Part shown: positions 29,346 through 37,507 of the stretch, piece by piece
Numbering within the stretch: position 1 is the stretch's first letter
Layout of the letters: each line of letters opens with the position of its first letter
Translations under genes and position numbers: made by a program
Assembly: GCF_031127835.1 (NCBI RefSeq)
Contig: NZ_JARXHX010000001.1
Location: 682,001 to 746,000 of the forward strand
Source: Pelagicoccus sp. SDUM812002
Lineage (GTDB): Bacteria; Verrucomicrobiota; Verrucomicrobiia; Opitutales; Opitutaceae
Reading direction: 5' to 3'
Length of the DNA stretch: 64,000 nucleotides
The notes under the pieces: model-generated
Database searches by the model: none
Told to the model about the DNA's origin: nothing
What the model saw: only the letters and a program-made list of their open reading frames with translations

Positions 29346-30035
29346 ATGTCTTCGCCTCTGAGATCCCATTCCGCCGCCGAACCCAAGAAAAGCATCTTCA
29401 GCCGTCCCATCCTTATCGGGTGCGTCGGCATCCTAGCGCTTTTCGCGCTTTTGCTTGGTGGCGGGCTCTACTGGCTATTCACTTCCGGCAAAAAGGTGAT
29501 TACCGACGAAATCAGAGAACAGGTCGTGTCTGAAATCGAACGCTCCGGGTTGTCCGAGACCCAGCAAGCCGCTCTCAAATCGGAAATCGACCGACTCACC
29601 GAACAATTCCAGCGAGGAGAAATTTCCATAAAGGAGTTGATCGAAATCATCGAAGGGCTCGAACAAAGCCCAGCCATGAGCGTCATCCGCTACTACCAAA
29701 CTGAAGGTGATCCGCTTGATCGCAGCTCTATATCTCCAGAGCAAAGAAGGTCAGCTATGCTCACGATCCGCCGCTTTATCTACGGTGTATTCGAAGAACG
29801 CATATCTGAGACAGCAATCGAAGAAATAATGGACCCCTTCATTCTGAATCGCGGGACAGACGAAGAATACCGCGACCTACAATTCCGCTCCGATATTTCA
29901 GACGAAGAGCTTTTCGCCGCGATCGCCACGGCCAAGCAGTACGCTGACGAAGCGGGTATTCCCGAGGAAAACCTCTCTCCAGATATCGCCCGTGAGATCC
30001 GGGAAATAATAGACCGTATCTTAAAGAGACGGTAG
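29346..30035 (+). CDS. Hypothetical single-pass membrane protein with coiled coil
   Basis: I recognise no family. The 229-residue protein has a short basic cytoplasmic segment and one membrane span (about residues 25-47, LIGCVGILALFALLLGGG). A charged, helical extracytoplasmic part follows. Its first section (about 52-110) reads as amphipathic helices (EIREQVVSEIERSGLSETQQ, ISIKELIEIIEGLEQS). The rest is also helical and ends EIREIIDRILKRR. It starts 10 bases after the PhoX-like gene, so it may assist or anchor that protein. It converges with the acetyltransferase gene. Confidence 0.75.
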   Translation: MSSPLRSHSAAEPKKSIFSRPILIGCVGILALFALLLGGGLYWLFTSGKKVITDEIREQVVSEIERSGLSETQQAALKSEIDRLTEQFQRGEISIKELIEIIEGLEQSPAMSVIRYYQTEGDPLDRSSISPEQRRSAMLTIRRFIYGVFEERISETAIEEIMDPFILNRGTDEEYRDLQFRSDISDEELFAAIATAKQYADEAGIPEENLSPDIAREIREIIDRILKRR

Positions 30036-30037
30036 GG

Positions 30038-30601
30038 CTAGAAGTCGTTTCCAGCGACAGCAAGCCACTGGTTGCGAGACACTGCTAAGCTGTCTTGGGC
30101 AATCCACTCACCATCCTTTTCAAATCCTTCTTCAATGTGCAACTTGAAGCGAAATCCGTTTCGCTCTAGGACAGTGCGACTCGCAATATTCCAGTCGGCG
30201 TGGCAAGCGTTCACGACCTTCACTTGGAGAACTTCGAAAGCGAACTTGAGCACACTCGCTAACGCTTCACTAGCGTATCCAGCTCCCTGATACTTAGGAT
30301 GGGTCCAAAAGCCCGTGTTCCAACTGCCGCACCTCTGATCAATGACGATCCTTCCCAACGGGTTTCCTGAGACTTTGTCTTGAAAGGTGAACAGATAACC
30401 CTCCCCTTTTTGCCAACGCTCGGCCACGTTGCCCACGAACTCAACCAGCTCCTCCTTGGACTCGGGCTTATTCCACATCATCCCGTCATTGAAACCCGCA
30501 TGGCGCGTAGCATCCCAGACGAACTCCGTCTCTTCTGCTTGAGACATACGAAGCTTTAAACGCTCCGTTTCGATAGAAAAGTCCAGCGGTACTGAATTCA
30601 T
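30038..30601 (-). CDS. GNAT-family acetyltransferase, RimJ/RimL type
   Basis: The 187-residue protein starts with the RimJ/RimL-like ETERLKLRMSQAEETEFVWD. It contains NPLGRIVIDQRCGSWNTGFW, the acetyl-CoA-binding HPKYQGAGYASEALASVLKF and WNIASRTVLERNGFRFKLH. This subfamily acetylates protein N-termini or small amines. The actual target is unknown. Its stop is three bases from the convergent membrane-protein gene's stop. A 17-base palindrome lies just upstream of its start. Confidence 0.88.
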   Translation of the reverse strand: MNSVPLDFSIETERLKLRMSQAEETEFVWDATRHAGFNDGMMWNKPESKEELVEFVGNVAERWQKGEGYLFTFQDKVSGNPLGRIVIDQRCGSWNTGFWTHPKYQGAGYASEALASVLKFAFEVLQVKVVNACHADWNIASRTVLERNGFRFKLHIEEGFEKDGEWIAQDSLAVSRNQWLAVAGNDF

Positions 30602-30614
30602 GTGAGCAACCCTT

Positions 30615-30648
30615 AAGCGATACCCAACAAGAAGCGATACTATCGCTT
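30615..30648 (-). promoter_or_regulatory. 17-base palindrome plus extra half-site upstream of acetyltransferase gene
   Basis: AAGCGATA-C-TATCGCTT (30632-30648) is a perfect palindrome. A further direct copy of the half-site AAGCGATAC sits at 30615-30623, 17 bases away. The cluster is 14-47 bases before the acetyltransferase start and looks like a repressor or activator operator. Confidence 0.45.
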
Positions 30649-30699
30649 TTCAGCAAGATCGAAAATCGCCCCAGCGGTAACAGCGGCGAGCACGGGATG

Positions 30700-31110
30700 C
30701 TAGTCGTGAGAGCAGCACGGCTTCCGGCAACTTGGTTTGTGCCAGTGCCAATTTTTCCAGTGCCCTAGTACAAAGACGCATCCGCCGAGGATCGTTGCGA
30801 CCGGATGCAAACCTTCCTCCAAAACGGGCCGAATTCCCGCGAATATGATCATTCCAACCGCGAGAAAGGTGAAGATAGCTTTCCGCCCATGACGTCGGTA
30901 ACCGTTAAAATAGCTCAAGCCCGCTACTGCGAAAATGAGGCTCATCATGACCCACTCAAATCCGTGATCGGCTACGAAATCCAGCCCGACCAGAGGCAAC
31001 ACACCCATCAAGAAAGGTACGGAGAGACAATGGATCGCGCAAAGCACAGACAATCCGATGCCCGCCACGTCCCATTTCCTTGTCTCCACTGTCTGCATAG
31101 CCGCTTCCAT
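30700..31110 (-). CDS. MerC-like membrane protein
   Basis: The 136-residue protein has about four membrane helices. Its first helix carries the MerC-type metal-binding pair CAIHC in LSVLCAIHCLSVPFLMGVLP. The tail is Cys/His-rich (HWHKPSCRKPCCSHD). MerC proteins move mercuric ions or are of unknown transport role in non-mercury settings. No mercuric reductase or MerR regulator is here, so a mercury role is not supported by context. A long inverted repeat lies 30-75 bases upstream of the start. Confidence 0.85.
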   Translation of the reverse strand: MEAAMQTVETRKWDVAGIGLSVLCAIHCLSVPFLMGVLPLVGLDFVADHGFEWVMMSLIFAVAGLSYFNGYRRHGRKAIFTFLAVGMIIFAGIRPVLEEGLHPVATILGGCVFVLGHWKNWHWHKPSCRKPCCSHD

Positions 31111-31139
31111 AGACTAACCCAATCCAACGAAATCGATTC

Positions 31140-31183
31140 TAACGCAAGCCCATTGCATCAACTAATGCGAAAAACTTGCGTTA
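31140..31183. repeat. 9-bp inverted repeat between the ParB-like and MerC-like genes
   Basis: TAACGCAAG (31140-31148) and CTTGCGTTA (31175-31183) are perfect inverted copies with a 26-base centre that can itself pair partly (TTGCAT/ATGCGAA). It starts four bases after the ParB-like stop and ends 30 bases before the MerC-like start. It is either a transcription end or an operator. Confidence 0.45.
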
Positions 31184-31186
31184 AAA

Positions 31187-32035
31187 TCAGGAGCCGGTGC
31201 CAACGAGCAATTCAGCCTTCCGCTGCATCACCCATTTTTCGAGGCGTTCGATGGCTGCGGGGTATTTAGGATCCTCCTTTTTCATGCGATCCAAAATGCC
31301 GATGGCAGCGACCGCATAGTCGTTCGGAATCGCGGTCGGAAGCGTATCAAGCTCGCGAGGATCCATCTCGCCATTGCGGATCATGCTGCGGGCCTCTTCT
31401 TCGATTTCGTTCCGTGTTCCTCCGGAGGTATCGGAGTAGTTCGCGTTTTTCTTGGAAGGCGCACCGCCGCCGCCGCCTTCTCCGGCGCCCTCTGCTGCAC
31501 TGCCGTCATTCTTCTCGCGCTCTTCGCCCCCATGTCGGGCAGTCTTCTCAATCCCGGCTGGGTAGGTCTTACCATCCTTACCGATGACCTTGTCGGGATG
31601 GTCCAAGCCCATTGCCTTACGAACCCGCCTTACCAGCTCAATCGAAACTTTGCATATGTCGGCTAAATAGGCATTCGAATGGCCGGTCCATTCCTCGAGG
31701 GCAATCTCGACCGCGTGACGTTTATCCGCGTTGGTCCGATAGAGACCGTTGGTCGCGTTGGCCCCCAAGGCTGCGACGAGAGCGTCAGTGCGGGACCCTT
31801 CGTGCACTTGGGCCTCGATGTCTCGCTCCTCGATACGCTTAGCCGCGAGAAAGCGGTGAAAACCGTCCGCCAAGTAGTACTTAGATCCATCGTAAAAGAG
31901 CACGATTGGAGGGAACTGGGCACCCTGTTTCATGTCCTCTGCGTAGCCGGACACGGCTTCGTCGTTAGTGGCGACACGCGTCTGCGTGCCGGAGTAGATG
32001 TCGATCTGATCGAGGGCGATTCGCTGCAAGTTCAT
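31187..32035 (-). CDS. Solitary ParB-like N-terminal domain protein
   Basis: The 282-residue protein has a ParB/sulfiredoxin-like domain (about residues 5-95; LADGFHRFLAAKRI corresponds to the ParB arginine-rich box). A helical domain follows (about 100-150; NADKRHAVEIALEEW, then a helix-turn-helix-like YLADICKVSIELVRRVRKAM). A low-complexity linker (GAGEGGGGG) leads to a helical C-terminal part (230-282). No parA is adjacent, so chromosome segregation is unlikely. Solitary members can be nucleases, CTP switches or regulators. A 13-base palindrome lies 12 bases before the start. Confidence 0.8.
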   Translation of the reverse strand: MNLQRIALDQIDIYSGTQTRVATNDEAVSGYAEDMKQGAQFPPIVLFYDGSKYYLADGFHRFLAAKRIEERDIEAQVHEGSRTDALVAALGANATNGLYRTNADKRHAVEIALEEWTGHSNAYLADICKVSIELVRRVRKAMGLDHPDKVIGKDGKTYPAGIEKTARHGGEEREKNDGSAAEGAGEGGGGGAPSKKNANYSDTSGGTRNEIEEEARSMIRNGEMDPRELDTLPTAIPNDYAVAAIGILDRMKKEDPKYPAAIERLEKWVMQRKAELLVGTGS

Positions 32036-32046
32036 GTAGTTAAATT

Positions 32047-32059
32047 CTAGATACTCTAG
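32047..32059 (-). promoter_or_regulatory. Palindrome upstream of the ParB-like gene
   Basis: CTAGA-TAC-TCTAG sits 12 bases upstream of the start codon. It could be the binding site of the ParB-like protein itself (autoregulation), but this is only suggested by position. Confidence 0.3.
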
Positions 32060-32192
32060 TTGCTAATACCGGGGAATCGCTGAGACTTGCGGCATGCGAA
32101 TTTGTGGCAATGAAAATCGCCCGGGATTCGTTTTATCGGAATAAGGAACGCGACGAGACGCTCTAGCCCTTAAGACCTGAACTAAAATTATT

Positions 32193-32780
32193 ATGAGAAA
32201 ACGAATAGCTCTCGCCGTCGGACTTCAATTTCTAGCGACCCATCTTATGGCAAACGACCCGACAGAATTCAAGGAACTCGAAACGATCACTTTCGGAGCT
32301 GGCTGCTTCTGGTGTGTTGAAGCCGTCTTTCAGAGACTGGACGGCGTCGAATCTGCCGTCAGCGGCTACATGGGGGGCCACGTTGAAAATCCGACCTATA
32401 AGGCCGTCACGACTGGAAAGACTGGTCACGCAGAGGTCATACAAGTGAAATTCGATCCATCCGTAACCAGCTTTAAAACCCTAGTGGACTTTTTCTGGGA
32501 GGCCCATGATCCCACGACACTCAACCGCCAGGGAGCTGACGTCGGAACGCAGTACCGCTCTGCCATTTTCTACGAAACCGAAGAACAACGGGAAATAGCT
32601 GAAACGTCTAGGAAGGAGGCTTCGGAAAACTTCTCTCGCCCAATCGTGACCGAAATAACCGCTGCCGGCCCCTTCTATGAGGCAGAGGACTACCACCAAG
32701 AGTTCTACGAGTTGAACAAGACCTACCCTTACTGCCGAGCTGTCATCACCCCAAAGCTGCAAAAACTTGGGCTGGAATAG
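32193..32780 (+). CDS. msrA: Exported peptide-methionine (S)-S-oxide reductase
   Basis: This enzyme reduces S-methionine sulfoxide in proteins. The signature GAGCFWCVEAVF places the catalytic Cys at residue 38. YMGGHVENPTYKAVTTGKTG, EVIQVKFDP and the DPTTLNRQGADVGTQYRSAI block are all present. The first 20 residues (MRKRIALAVGLQFLATHLMA) form a signal peptide, so it repairs oxidised proteins in the periplasm rather than the cytoplasm. The gene is divergent from the ParB-like gene and has no Shine-Dalgarno site. Confidence 0.95.
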   Translation: MRKRIALAVGLQFLATHLMANDPTEFKELETITFGAGCFWCVEAVFQRLDGVESAVSGYMGGHVENPTYKAVTTGKTGHAEVIQVKFDPSVTSFKTLVDFFWEAHDPTTLNRQGADVGTQYRSAIFYETEEQREIAETSRKEASENFSRPIVTEITAAGPFYEAEDYHQEFYELNKTYPYCRAVITPKLQKLGLE

Positions 32781-32833
32781 CCCCTTCCAAGGGTCGTTCC
32801 GGCCGGGCAACTTCCAGCCTGTAGATATTGAGC

Positions 32834-32854
32834 CGCCAGCAATAAGAGCTGGCG
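32834..32854. other. Hairpin between convergent msrA and the small gene
   Basis: CGCCAGC-AATAAGA-GCTGGCG (7 bp), extended by GAG/CTC outside a mismatch. No T tract on either strand, so Rho-independent ending is unlikely from this alone. Confidence 0.4.
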
Positions 32855-32885
32855 ACTCGCTCATTGGATAAAAGACTTCACGAGG

Positions 32886-33098
32886 CTACGCCAAGGTATC
32901 AATGATCGTCCCCACCTGGTTCGTACCGCTAGTGGCTGCTGAGTTGAGCCCTAAACGCTGAGTCTCGCTGCCGATGCCCGGATCGTTCGCGATCGCCTTG
33001 GGCGCTTCACGAGAAACCTTCGGGAGATTGGCTGGATTCAACTGGTTCAACCCATCGAACGTTGCGCTCACTAATTTGCTGATTGGGGGATAATCCAT
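32886..33098 (-). CDS. Small hypothetical protein, 70 aa
   Basis: I recognise no family with confidence. The sequence is balanced and protein-like, with an N-terminal segment that may be helical (SKLVSATFDGLNQLNPAN) and a polar C-terminus (GSETQRLGLNSAATSGTNQV). It has no Cys and no membrane segment. It is somewhat reminiscent of short motility-associated peptides but without a diagnostic motif. A weak purine stretch (AAGAAG) precedes ATG. It is isolated between msrA and the polyamine operon. Confidence 0.45.
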   Translation of the reverse strand: MDYPPISKLVSATFDGLNQLNPANLPKVSREAPKAIANDPGIGSETQRLGLNSAATSGTNQVGTIIDTLA

Positions 33099-33400
33099 AG
33101 TGCTTCTTGAATTGGTATGAATGGTGTCGGCGTTTCAATTGCCTGCGAGACTCATGGATAATAACATTTTACGAGTCCCAACGTAAATAGAGTCCATCGA
33201 CCTTCGAACGCTAAAAGTTCCTCCAAGGTATTGCTCGCGGCTAGAGTGATCCCTTCAAGTCCTCGTGTGAGGAGAGTTGACAAGTGATAGAGCTCTGCAT
33301 GACACAAAGCGCTTGCTCCTGAAGCCTCATTCCCTGAGAAACAGCCCGACTTTGCCCGCAAAGCACCGGTGCATTTCCTATACCAAACATTCTCTCCACT
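33099..33400. other. Non-coding gap upstream of the polyamine operon
   Basis: No gene is supported. A perfect -35-like TTGACA occurs at 33277-33282 on the plus strand, but the -10 candidate 17 bases on (TGACAC) is poor. A GACTC/GAGTC inverted repeat is near 33150-33175. Confidence 0.35.
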
Positions 33401-34606
33401 ATGAGCAAAAAAGTCCTAATCATCGGCGCCGGCGGCGTCGGAAGTGTAGTCACTCACAAATGCGCCATGAATCGCGACGTATTCGGTGAAATCTGCCTCG
33501 CCAGTCGCCGCAAAAGCAGCTGCGAAAAGATAGCAGAGCAAATAGACAGCGAAATACATATCGCGCAAGTCGATGCCGACAATACCGCCGAGACAGTCGC
33601 CCTCATCAAGGATTTCAAACCTGACCTAGTGCTCAACGTAGCACTACCTTACCAAGATCTGGTGATCATGGATGCATGCCTAGAAACGGGTACCGACTAC
33701 CTGGATACTGCCAACTACGAGCCGCGTGACGAGGCAAAGTTCGAGTACAGCTGGCAATGGGCCTATCACGAACGTTTCAAAGATGCTGGAATAATGGCCC
33801 TGCTCGGCTCCGGTTTCGATCCTGGGGTAACCAACATCTTCACGGCATACGCTGAGAAGCACCACTTCGACACCATCGATACACTCGATATTATAGACTG
33901 TAACGCTGGCGATCACGGCAAAGCCTTCGCTACGAACTTCAATCCCGAGATCAACATTCGCGAAGTCACCGCCAACGGTCGCTTCTTCGAAAACGGCGAA
34001 TGGAAAGAAACGCCTCCACTCTCGGAGAAACGTGTATTCGATTTCCCTGACGGCATCGGACCCAAGGACATGTATCTCATGTACCACGAGGAAATGGAAT
34101 CGCTTGCAAAGAATTTCCCAGAAATTAAACGAATGCGTTTCTGGATGACCTTTGGCCAGCAGTACCTCACGCACCTGAAAGTTTTGGAAAACGTAGGCAT
34201 GACTCGCATCGACCCAGTTATCTACAATGGCCAAGAAATCATTCCACTACAGTTCCTCAAAGCAGTCCTTCCCGATCCCGGCTCCCTAGGCGAATCGACA
34301 AAAGGTCGCACCTGCATCGGCGTCGTGGCCGACGGCCATAAAAATGGTGAGCGCAAGCACTACTATCTTTACAATATCTGCGACCACGAAGCCTGTTTTG
34401 CGGAAGTCAATTCCCAAGCAATTAGCTACACGACCGGAGTTCCTGCGATGATCGGGGCCAAAATGATGCTCACCAACCAATGGAGAGGAAAAGGAGTCTT
34501 CAACGTCGAGCAATTCGACCCCGACCCCTTCATGGAACAGCTCAATGTCCAAGGCCTCCCTTGGACCGAACAATGGCTCGACGCTAAACCCGAGGTCCTG
34601 GTCTAA
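33401..34606 (+). CDS. Carboxyspermidine/carboxynorspermidine dehydrogenase
   Basis: The 401-residue saccharopine-dehydrogenase-like enzyme condenses aspartate-semialdehyde with putrescine (or diaminopropane) and reduces the imine to carboxyspermidine (carboxynorspermidine). Seen: the Rossmann motif VLIIGAGGVGSVV (P-loop at 9-14), VNVALPYQDLVIMDACLETG, YLDTANYEP, and GSGFDPGVTNIFTAY as in the saccharopine reductase family. The identification is strengthened by the next gene, the matching decarboxylase, and then agmatinase. This is the first gene of the operon. Putrescine rather than diaminopropane is the likely substrate because agmatinase is co-encoded. Confidence 0.9.
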   Translation: MSKKVLIIGAGGVGSVVTHKCAMNRDVFGEICLASRRKSSCEKIAEQIDSEIHIAQVDADNTAETVALIKDFKPDLVLNVALPYQDLVIMDACLETGTDYLDTANYEPRDEAKFEYSWQWAYHERFKDAGIMALLGSGFDPGVTNIFTAYAEKHHFDTIDTLDIIDCNAGDHGKAFATNFNPEINIREVTANGRFFENGEWKETPPLSEKRVFDFPDGIGPKDMYLMYHEEMESLAKNFPEIKRMRFWMTFGQQYLTHLKVLENVGMTRIDPVIYNGQEIIPLQFLKAVLPDPGSLGESTKGRTCIGVVADGHKNGERKHYYLYNICDHEACFAEVNSQAISYTTGVPAMIGAKMMLTNQWRGKGVFNVEQFDPDPFMEQLNVQGLPWTEQWLDAKPEVLV

Positions 34607-34718
34607 CTCCCCGCCTGCGAATATCGCGATTTCATGCGAATCCCGGGCCAAGCTGATAACGATTCAATTCCTAGTCCTGTTCGTGCCCATTCAAGAGATT
34701 CGTAGACCAACTCAATTC

Positions 34719-35882
34719 ATGGATCACATCATCCACTACGACCCGGAGCTGCCGCCGGAAACACCCTCGCCAGCCTACGTGATCGATCTCGCTCGCCTAC
34801 GCTCCAACATGGAGATCATTAGGTCTGTCCAAGAGCAAAGCGGAGCTAAAATACTCGCCGCACTCAAGGGATTCGCCATGCATAGCGTCTTCCCGCTCAT
34901 GCGCGACTACGTTGCTGGCGTTTGCGCCAGTGGCCCCTGGGAAGCACAGCTTGGGGCTGAGGAGTTCGGCAAGGAGGTGCATTGCTTCGCTCCCGCCTTC
35001 ACAGAGGAGGATATGCAAGAAGTCCTTCAATTCGCTCACCACATTTCCTTCAACTCCATATCCCAATTCCAAAAGCACCAAACGGCCTTAGCCTCAGCCT
35101 CTCGCGAGATTTCCTGCGGGCTGCGCGTAAATCCTGAATACAGCGAAGTCGAAACGGATATATACAATCCTTGCGTCGCTGGGTCACGCCTTGGGATTCG
35201 ACGTTCAGCTCTTAAGGGACAAGACCTGTCGAGAGTTGAAGGTCTGCATTTCCATACGATGTGTGAACAAAATTCGGATACACTCGAACGTACACTTGTG
35301 CACTTCGAGGAAAAATTCGGTGACTTGCTCCCGCAGATGAAATGGGTCAATTTCGGAGGCGGCCACCACATCACCTCCCCCACGTACGATCGCGATCGCC
35401 TAGTCAAAATTCTGAGAGCCTTCAAAGCCCGCTACCCGCACCTTGAAGTCTACCTGGAGCCGGGTGAAGCGATGGCGATCAATACCGGAGTCCTCGTCGC
35501 AACCGTACTCGACATAATTGAAGAAGCCCCTCCCATTGCAGTTCTCGACCTCTCCGCAACGTGTCACATGCCAGACGTGCTGGAAATGCCCTACCGACCA
35601 GAAATTGTCGGAGCCGCAGAAGCTGGAGCTAAATCTCACACCTATAGCCTCGGTGGACTCTCTTGTCTCGCCGGTGACATGATTGGACATTATTCTTTCG
35701 GCACAGAGCTGACCCCTGGCGACAAGCTTTACTTCCTCGACATGGCCCATTATACGATGGTCAAAACGAGTACGTTCAACGGAATCAAGCATCCCGCGAT
35801 TGCTACCTGGGACCCGACTAAACAGGAGCTAATTATCGTCAGAAAATTCGGATACACAGATTATCGCGATCGTCTCTCTTAA
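34719..35882 (+). CDS. nspC: Carboxynorspermidine/carboxyspermidine decarboxylase
   Basis: The 387-residue PLP-dependent decarboxylase of the alanine-racemase-fold group converts carboxyspermidine to spermidine. It begins ELPPETPSPAYVIDLARLRS. The PLP Lys is Lys50 in ILAALKGFAMHS. SCGLRVNPEYSEVETDIYNP, GLHFHTMCEQN, VNFGGGHHIT, YLEPGEA and DLSATCHMPDVLEMPY match the family. I chose ATG 34719. The frame is open back to 34545, but that section overlaps the upstream gene and does not look like protein. It is followed 18 bases later by agmatinase. Confidence 0.94.
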   Translation: MDHIIHYDPELPPETPSPAYVIDLARLRSNMEIIRSVQEQSGAKILAALKGFAMHSVFPLMRDYVAGVCASGPWEAQLGAEEFGKEVHCFAPAFTEEDMQEVLQFAHHISFNSISQFQKHQTALASASREISCGLRVNPEYSEVETDIYNPCVAGSRLGIRRSALKGQDLSRVEGLHFHTMCEQNSDTLERTLVHFEEKFGDLLPQMKWVNFGGGHHITSPTYDRDRLVKILRAFKARYPHLEVYLEPGEAMAINTGVLVATVLDIIEEAPPIAVLDLSATCHMPDVLEMPYRPEIVGAAEAGAKSHTYSLGGLSCLAGDMIGHYSFGTELTPGDKLYFLDMAHYTMVKTSTFNGIKHPAIATWDPTKQELIIVRKFGYTDYRDRLS

Positions 35883-35900
35883 CGTTTCATTTGCACCCAC

Positions 35901-36788
35901 ATGGCCACCGACAGATACGAGAATCCACCTGCTTTCCATTCGGACGACATTGCGCCGTCCAATCAGCACGACGCAGCATTTCACATCATACCCGTTCCTT
36001 GGGAGACTAGCGTTTCCTACGGTGGTGGAACAGCGAACGGCCCTAACGCGATCCTCCACTCCTCGGTGCAGCTTGAGCATTGGCTTGATGGATCTTTCCC
36101 CGGGGACGCTGGCATATTCACCGCTTCCCCAGTCAATTGCAAAGGTCCTGCCTCTACGGTAATCGAGAACATTAAGGTAGCGACCAGAGCTGCACTCAAC
36201 ATCGACAAATGTCCCATTCTACTCGGCGGTGAGCACTCCATGACCCTCGGCCCCGTGCAGGCCTGCAGGGAGCTGGACATCCCTTTCGGCATCATCCAAT
36301 TCGACGCCCATGCCGACCTCCGTTACGCGTACCAGGGGAATCTTTACAGCCATGCAAGCGTGATGGAACGCTGCACAGACCTAGGTATACCACTTCACCA
36401 AATCGGGGTCCGCGCATTGTGCAAAGAAGAGTCAGATCGCAGAGTCGAGCGAAACGTTACCTACCTAGACGCAGCGGATCTCTATTGGAAAGGATATCCA
36501 GAGAAGCTCCTGCCAGATGACTTCCCGGAGCATGTGTTCATAACCTTCGACGTGGACGGTCTCGACCCATCCATAATGCCATCCACTGGAACCCCAGTCC
36601 CCGGCGGACTCAACTGGTACCAAGCTGTAGATGGCCTCGAAAGGGCTCTGAAAGGAAGGAAACTTCTCGGTGCAGATTTCGTGGAACTTGCCCCTCAACC
36701 GGGTCAGCACGCTCCCAATTTCCTAGTGGCTAACTTGATCTACAAGTTCATGGAGATAGCCCAGCGTCTCGATTGCTTACGATCCTAA
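35901..36788 (+). CDS. speB: Agmatinase (ureohydrolase family)
   Basis: The 295-residue enzyme hydrolyses agmatine to putrescine and urea, feeding the two upstream enzymes. Binuclear manganese ligands are visible in GGEHSMTLG, FDAHADLR and DVDGLDPSIMPSTGTPVPGG. The SHASVMER block and the final FVELAPQPGQH are typical. Arginase is a possible alternative, but the operon context favours agmatinase. The arginine decarboxylase needed to make agmatine is not in the window. The end of the operon is probably here; only a short hairpin follows. Confidence 0.93.
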   Translation: MATDRYENPPAFHSDDIAPSNQHDAAFHIIPVPWETSVSYGGGTANGPNAILHSSVQLEHWLDGSFPGDAGIFTASPVNCKGPASTVIENIKVATRAALNIDKCPILLGGEHSMTLGPVQACRELDIPFGIIQFDAHADLRYAYQGNLYSHASVMERCTDLGIPLHQIGVRALCKEESDRRVERNVTYLDAADLYWKGYPEKLLPDDFPEHVFITFDVDGLDPSIMPSTGTPVPGGLNWYQAVDGLERALKGRKLLGADFVELAPQPGQHAPNFLVANLIYKFMEIAQRLDCLRS

Positions 36789-36873
36789 TCGACAGGTACG
36801 GTCGAGCGGCAGACCGAGTTAATTTGGAATAAATTGGGGCTTAGTTCGTTCTATCTTCCGAAAGAAAACTGAT

Positions 36874-37482
36874 ATGAAAAAATTAGCCGCCCTGATCTTT
36901 TGCGTATTCGCAGCTCAATTCGCCCTATCTCGCTCCGCGGAGGAGGTCACTCCTCTGCTCATCGGTCAAAAGACACCGAAGGTAGACGTGGTCGATGAAA
37001 CTGGGACCAAGCAATTCCTGCCTGCACTATTGAAAGGAAAACACAGTATCCTCGTTTTTTACCGCGGCGGATGGTGCCCGTATTGCAATACTCACATGCA
37101 AGAACTCGCTGAGGTGGAGTCGCAATTCCTAGAGCTCGGATATCAAATAGTGGGAATTAGTCCTGACTCACCGGAATTGCTCGCGAGCATCGAAAAAGAC
37201 GGCGAACTACCATACACTTTGTATTCAGATAGTGGAGTTTCTGCGATAGAAGGTTTCGGTATCGATTTCACGCTCAATAAGGCGACTCTGCTCAAGTACA
37301 AGGGTTTCGGAATTGACCTAGGAAAGAACTCAGGCGGCTTGAACAAGGATCGCCTCCCTGCTCCCGCGGTGTTCATCGTAACGCCTGATAACCAGATCGC
37401 GTTTTCGTATGTCAACCCTAACTACAAGGACCGCATTCCGGGAGACCTCCTACTAGCCGCAGCAAAAGCGATCAAGAATTAG
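36874..37482 (+). CDS. Exported peroxiredoxin-like thioredoxin-fold protein
   Basis: The 202-residue protein begins with a signal peptide (MKKLAALIFCVFAAQFALSRS). An AhpC/TSA-type thioredoxin fold follows: HSILVFYRGGWCPYCNTHMQ with Cys68 and Cys71, then QIVGISPDSPELL, GIDFTLNKATLLKYKGFGID and PAPAVFIVTPDNQIAFSYVNP. The CxxC form with this long insert is that of peroxiredoxin-like AhpC/TSA proteins of marine bacteria. It probably reduces peroxides or disulfides in the periplasm. It stands alone, 85 bases after agmatinase, and converges on a lipoprotein gene with a 25-base gap. Confidence 0.87.
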   Translation: MKKLAALIFCVFAAQFALSRSAEEVTPLLIGQKTPKVDVVDETGTKQFLPALLKGKHSILVFYRGGWCPYCNTHMQELAEVESQFLELGYQIVGISPDSPELLASIEKDGELPYTLYSDSGVSAIEGFGIDFTLNKATLLKYKGFGIDLGKNSGGLNKDRLPAPAVFIVTPDNQIAFSYVNPNYKDRIPGDLLLAAAKAIKN

Positions 37483-37507
37483 ACTTCGCCTAGCTGTTGA
37501 CGAACAA

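Noticed and set aside
30700-31110. Mercury-resistance operon
   Set aside because: Only a MerC-like protein is present; no merR, merA, merT or merP is nearby.
31187-32035. Plasmid-type partition locus or defence island
   Set aside because: A single ParB-like gene without parA, toxin-antitoxin, nuclease or phage genes; the neighbours are housekeeping genes.
34545-34718. 58-residue N-terminal extension of carboxyspermidine decarboxylase
   Set aside because: It overlaps the 3' end of the upstream gene in another frame and lacks family likeness; the start at 34719 gives the normal protein.
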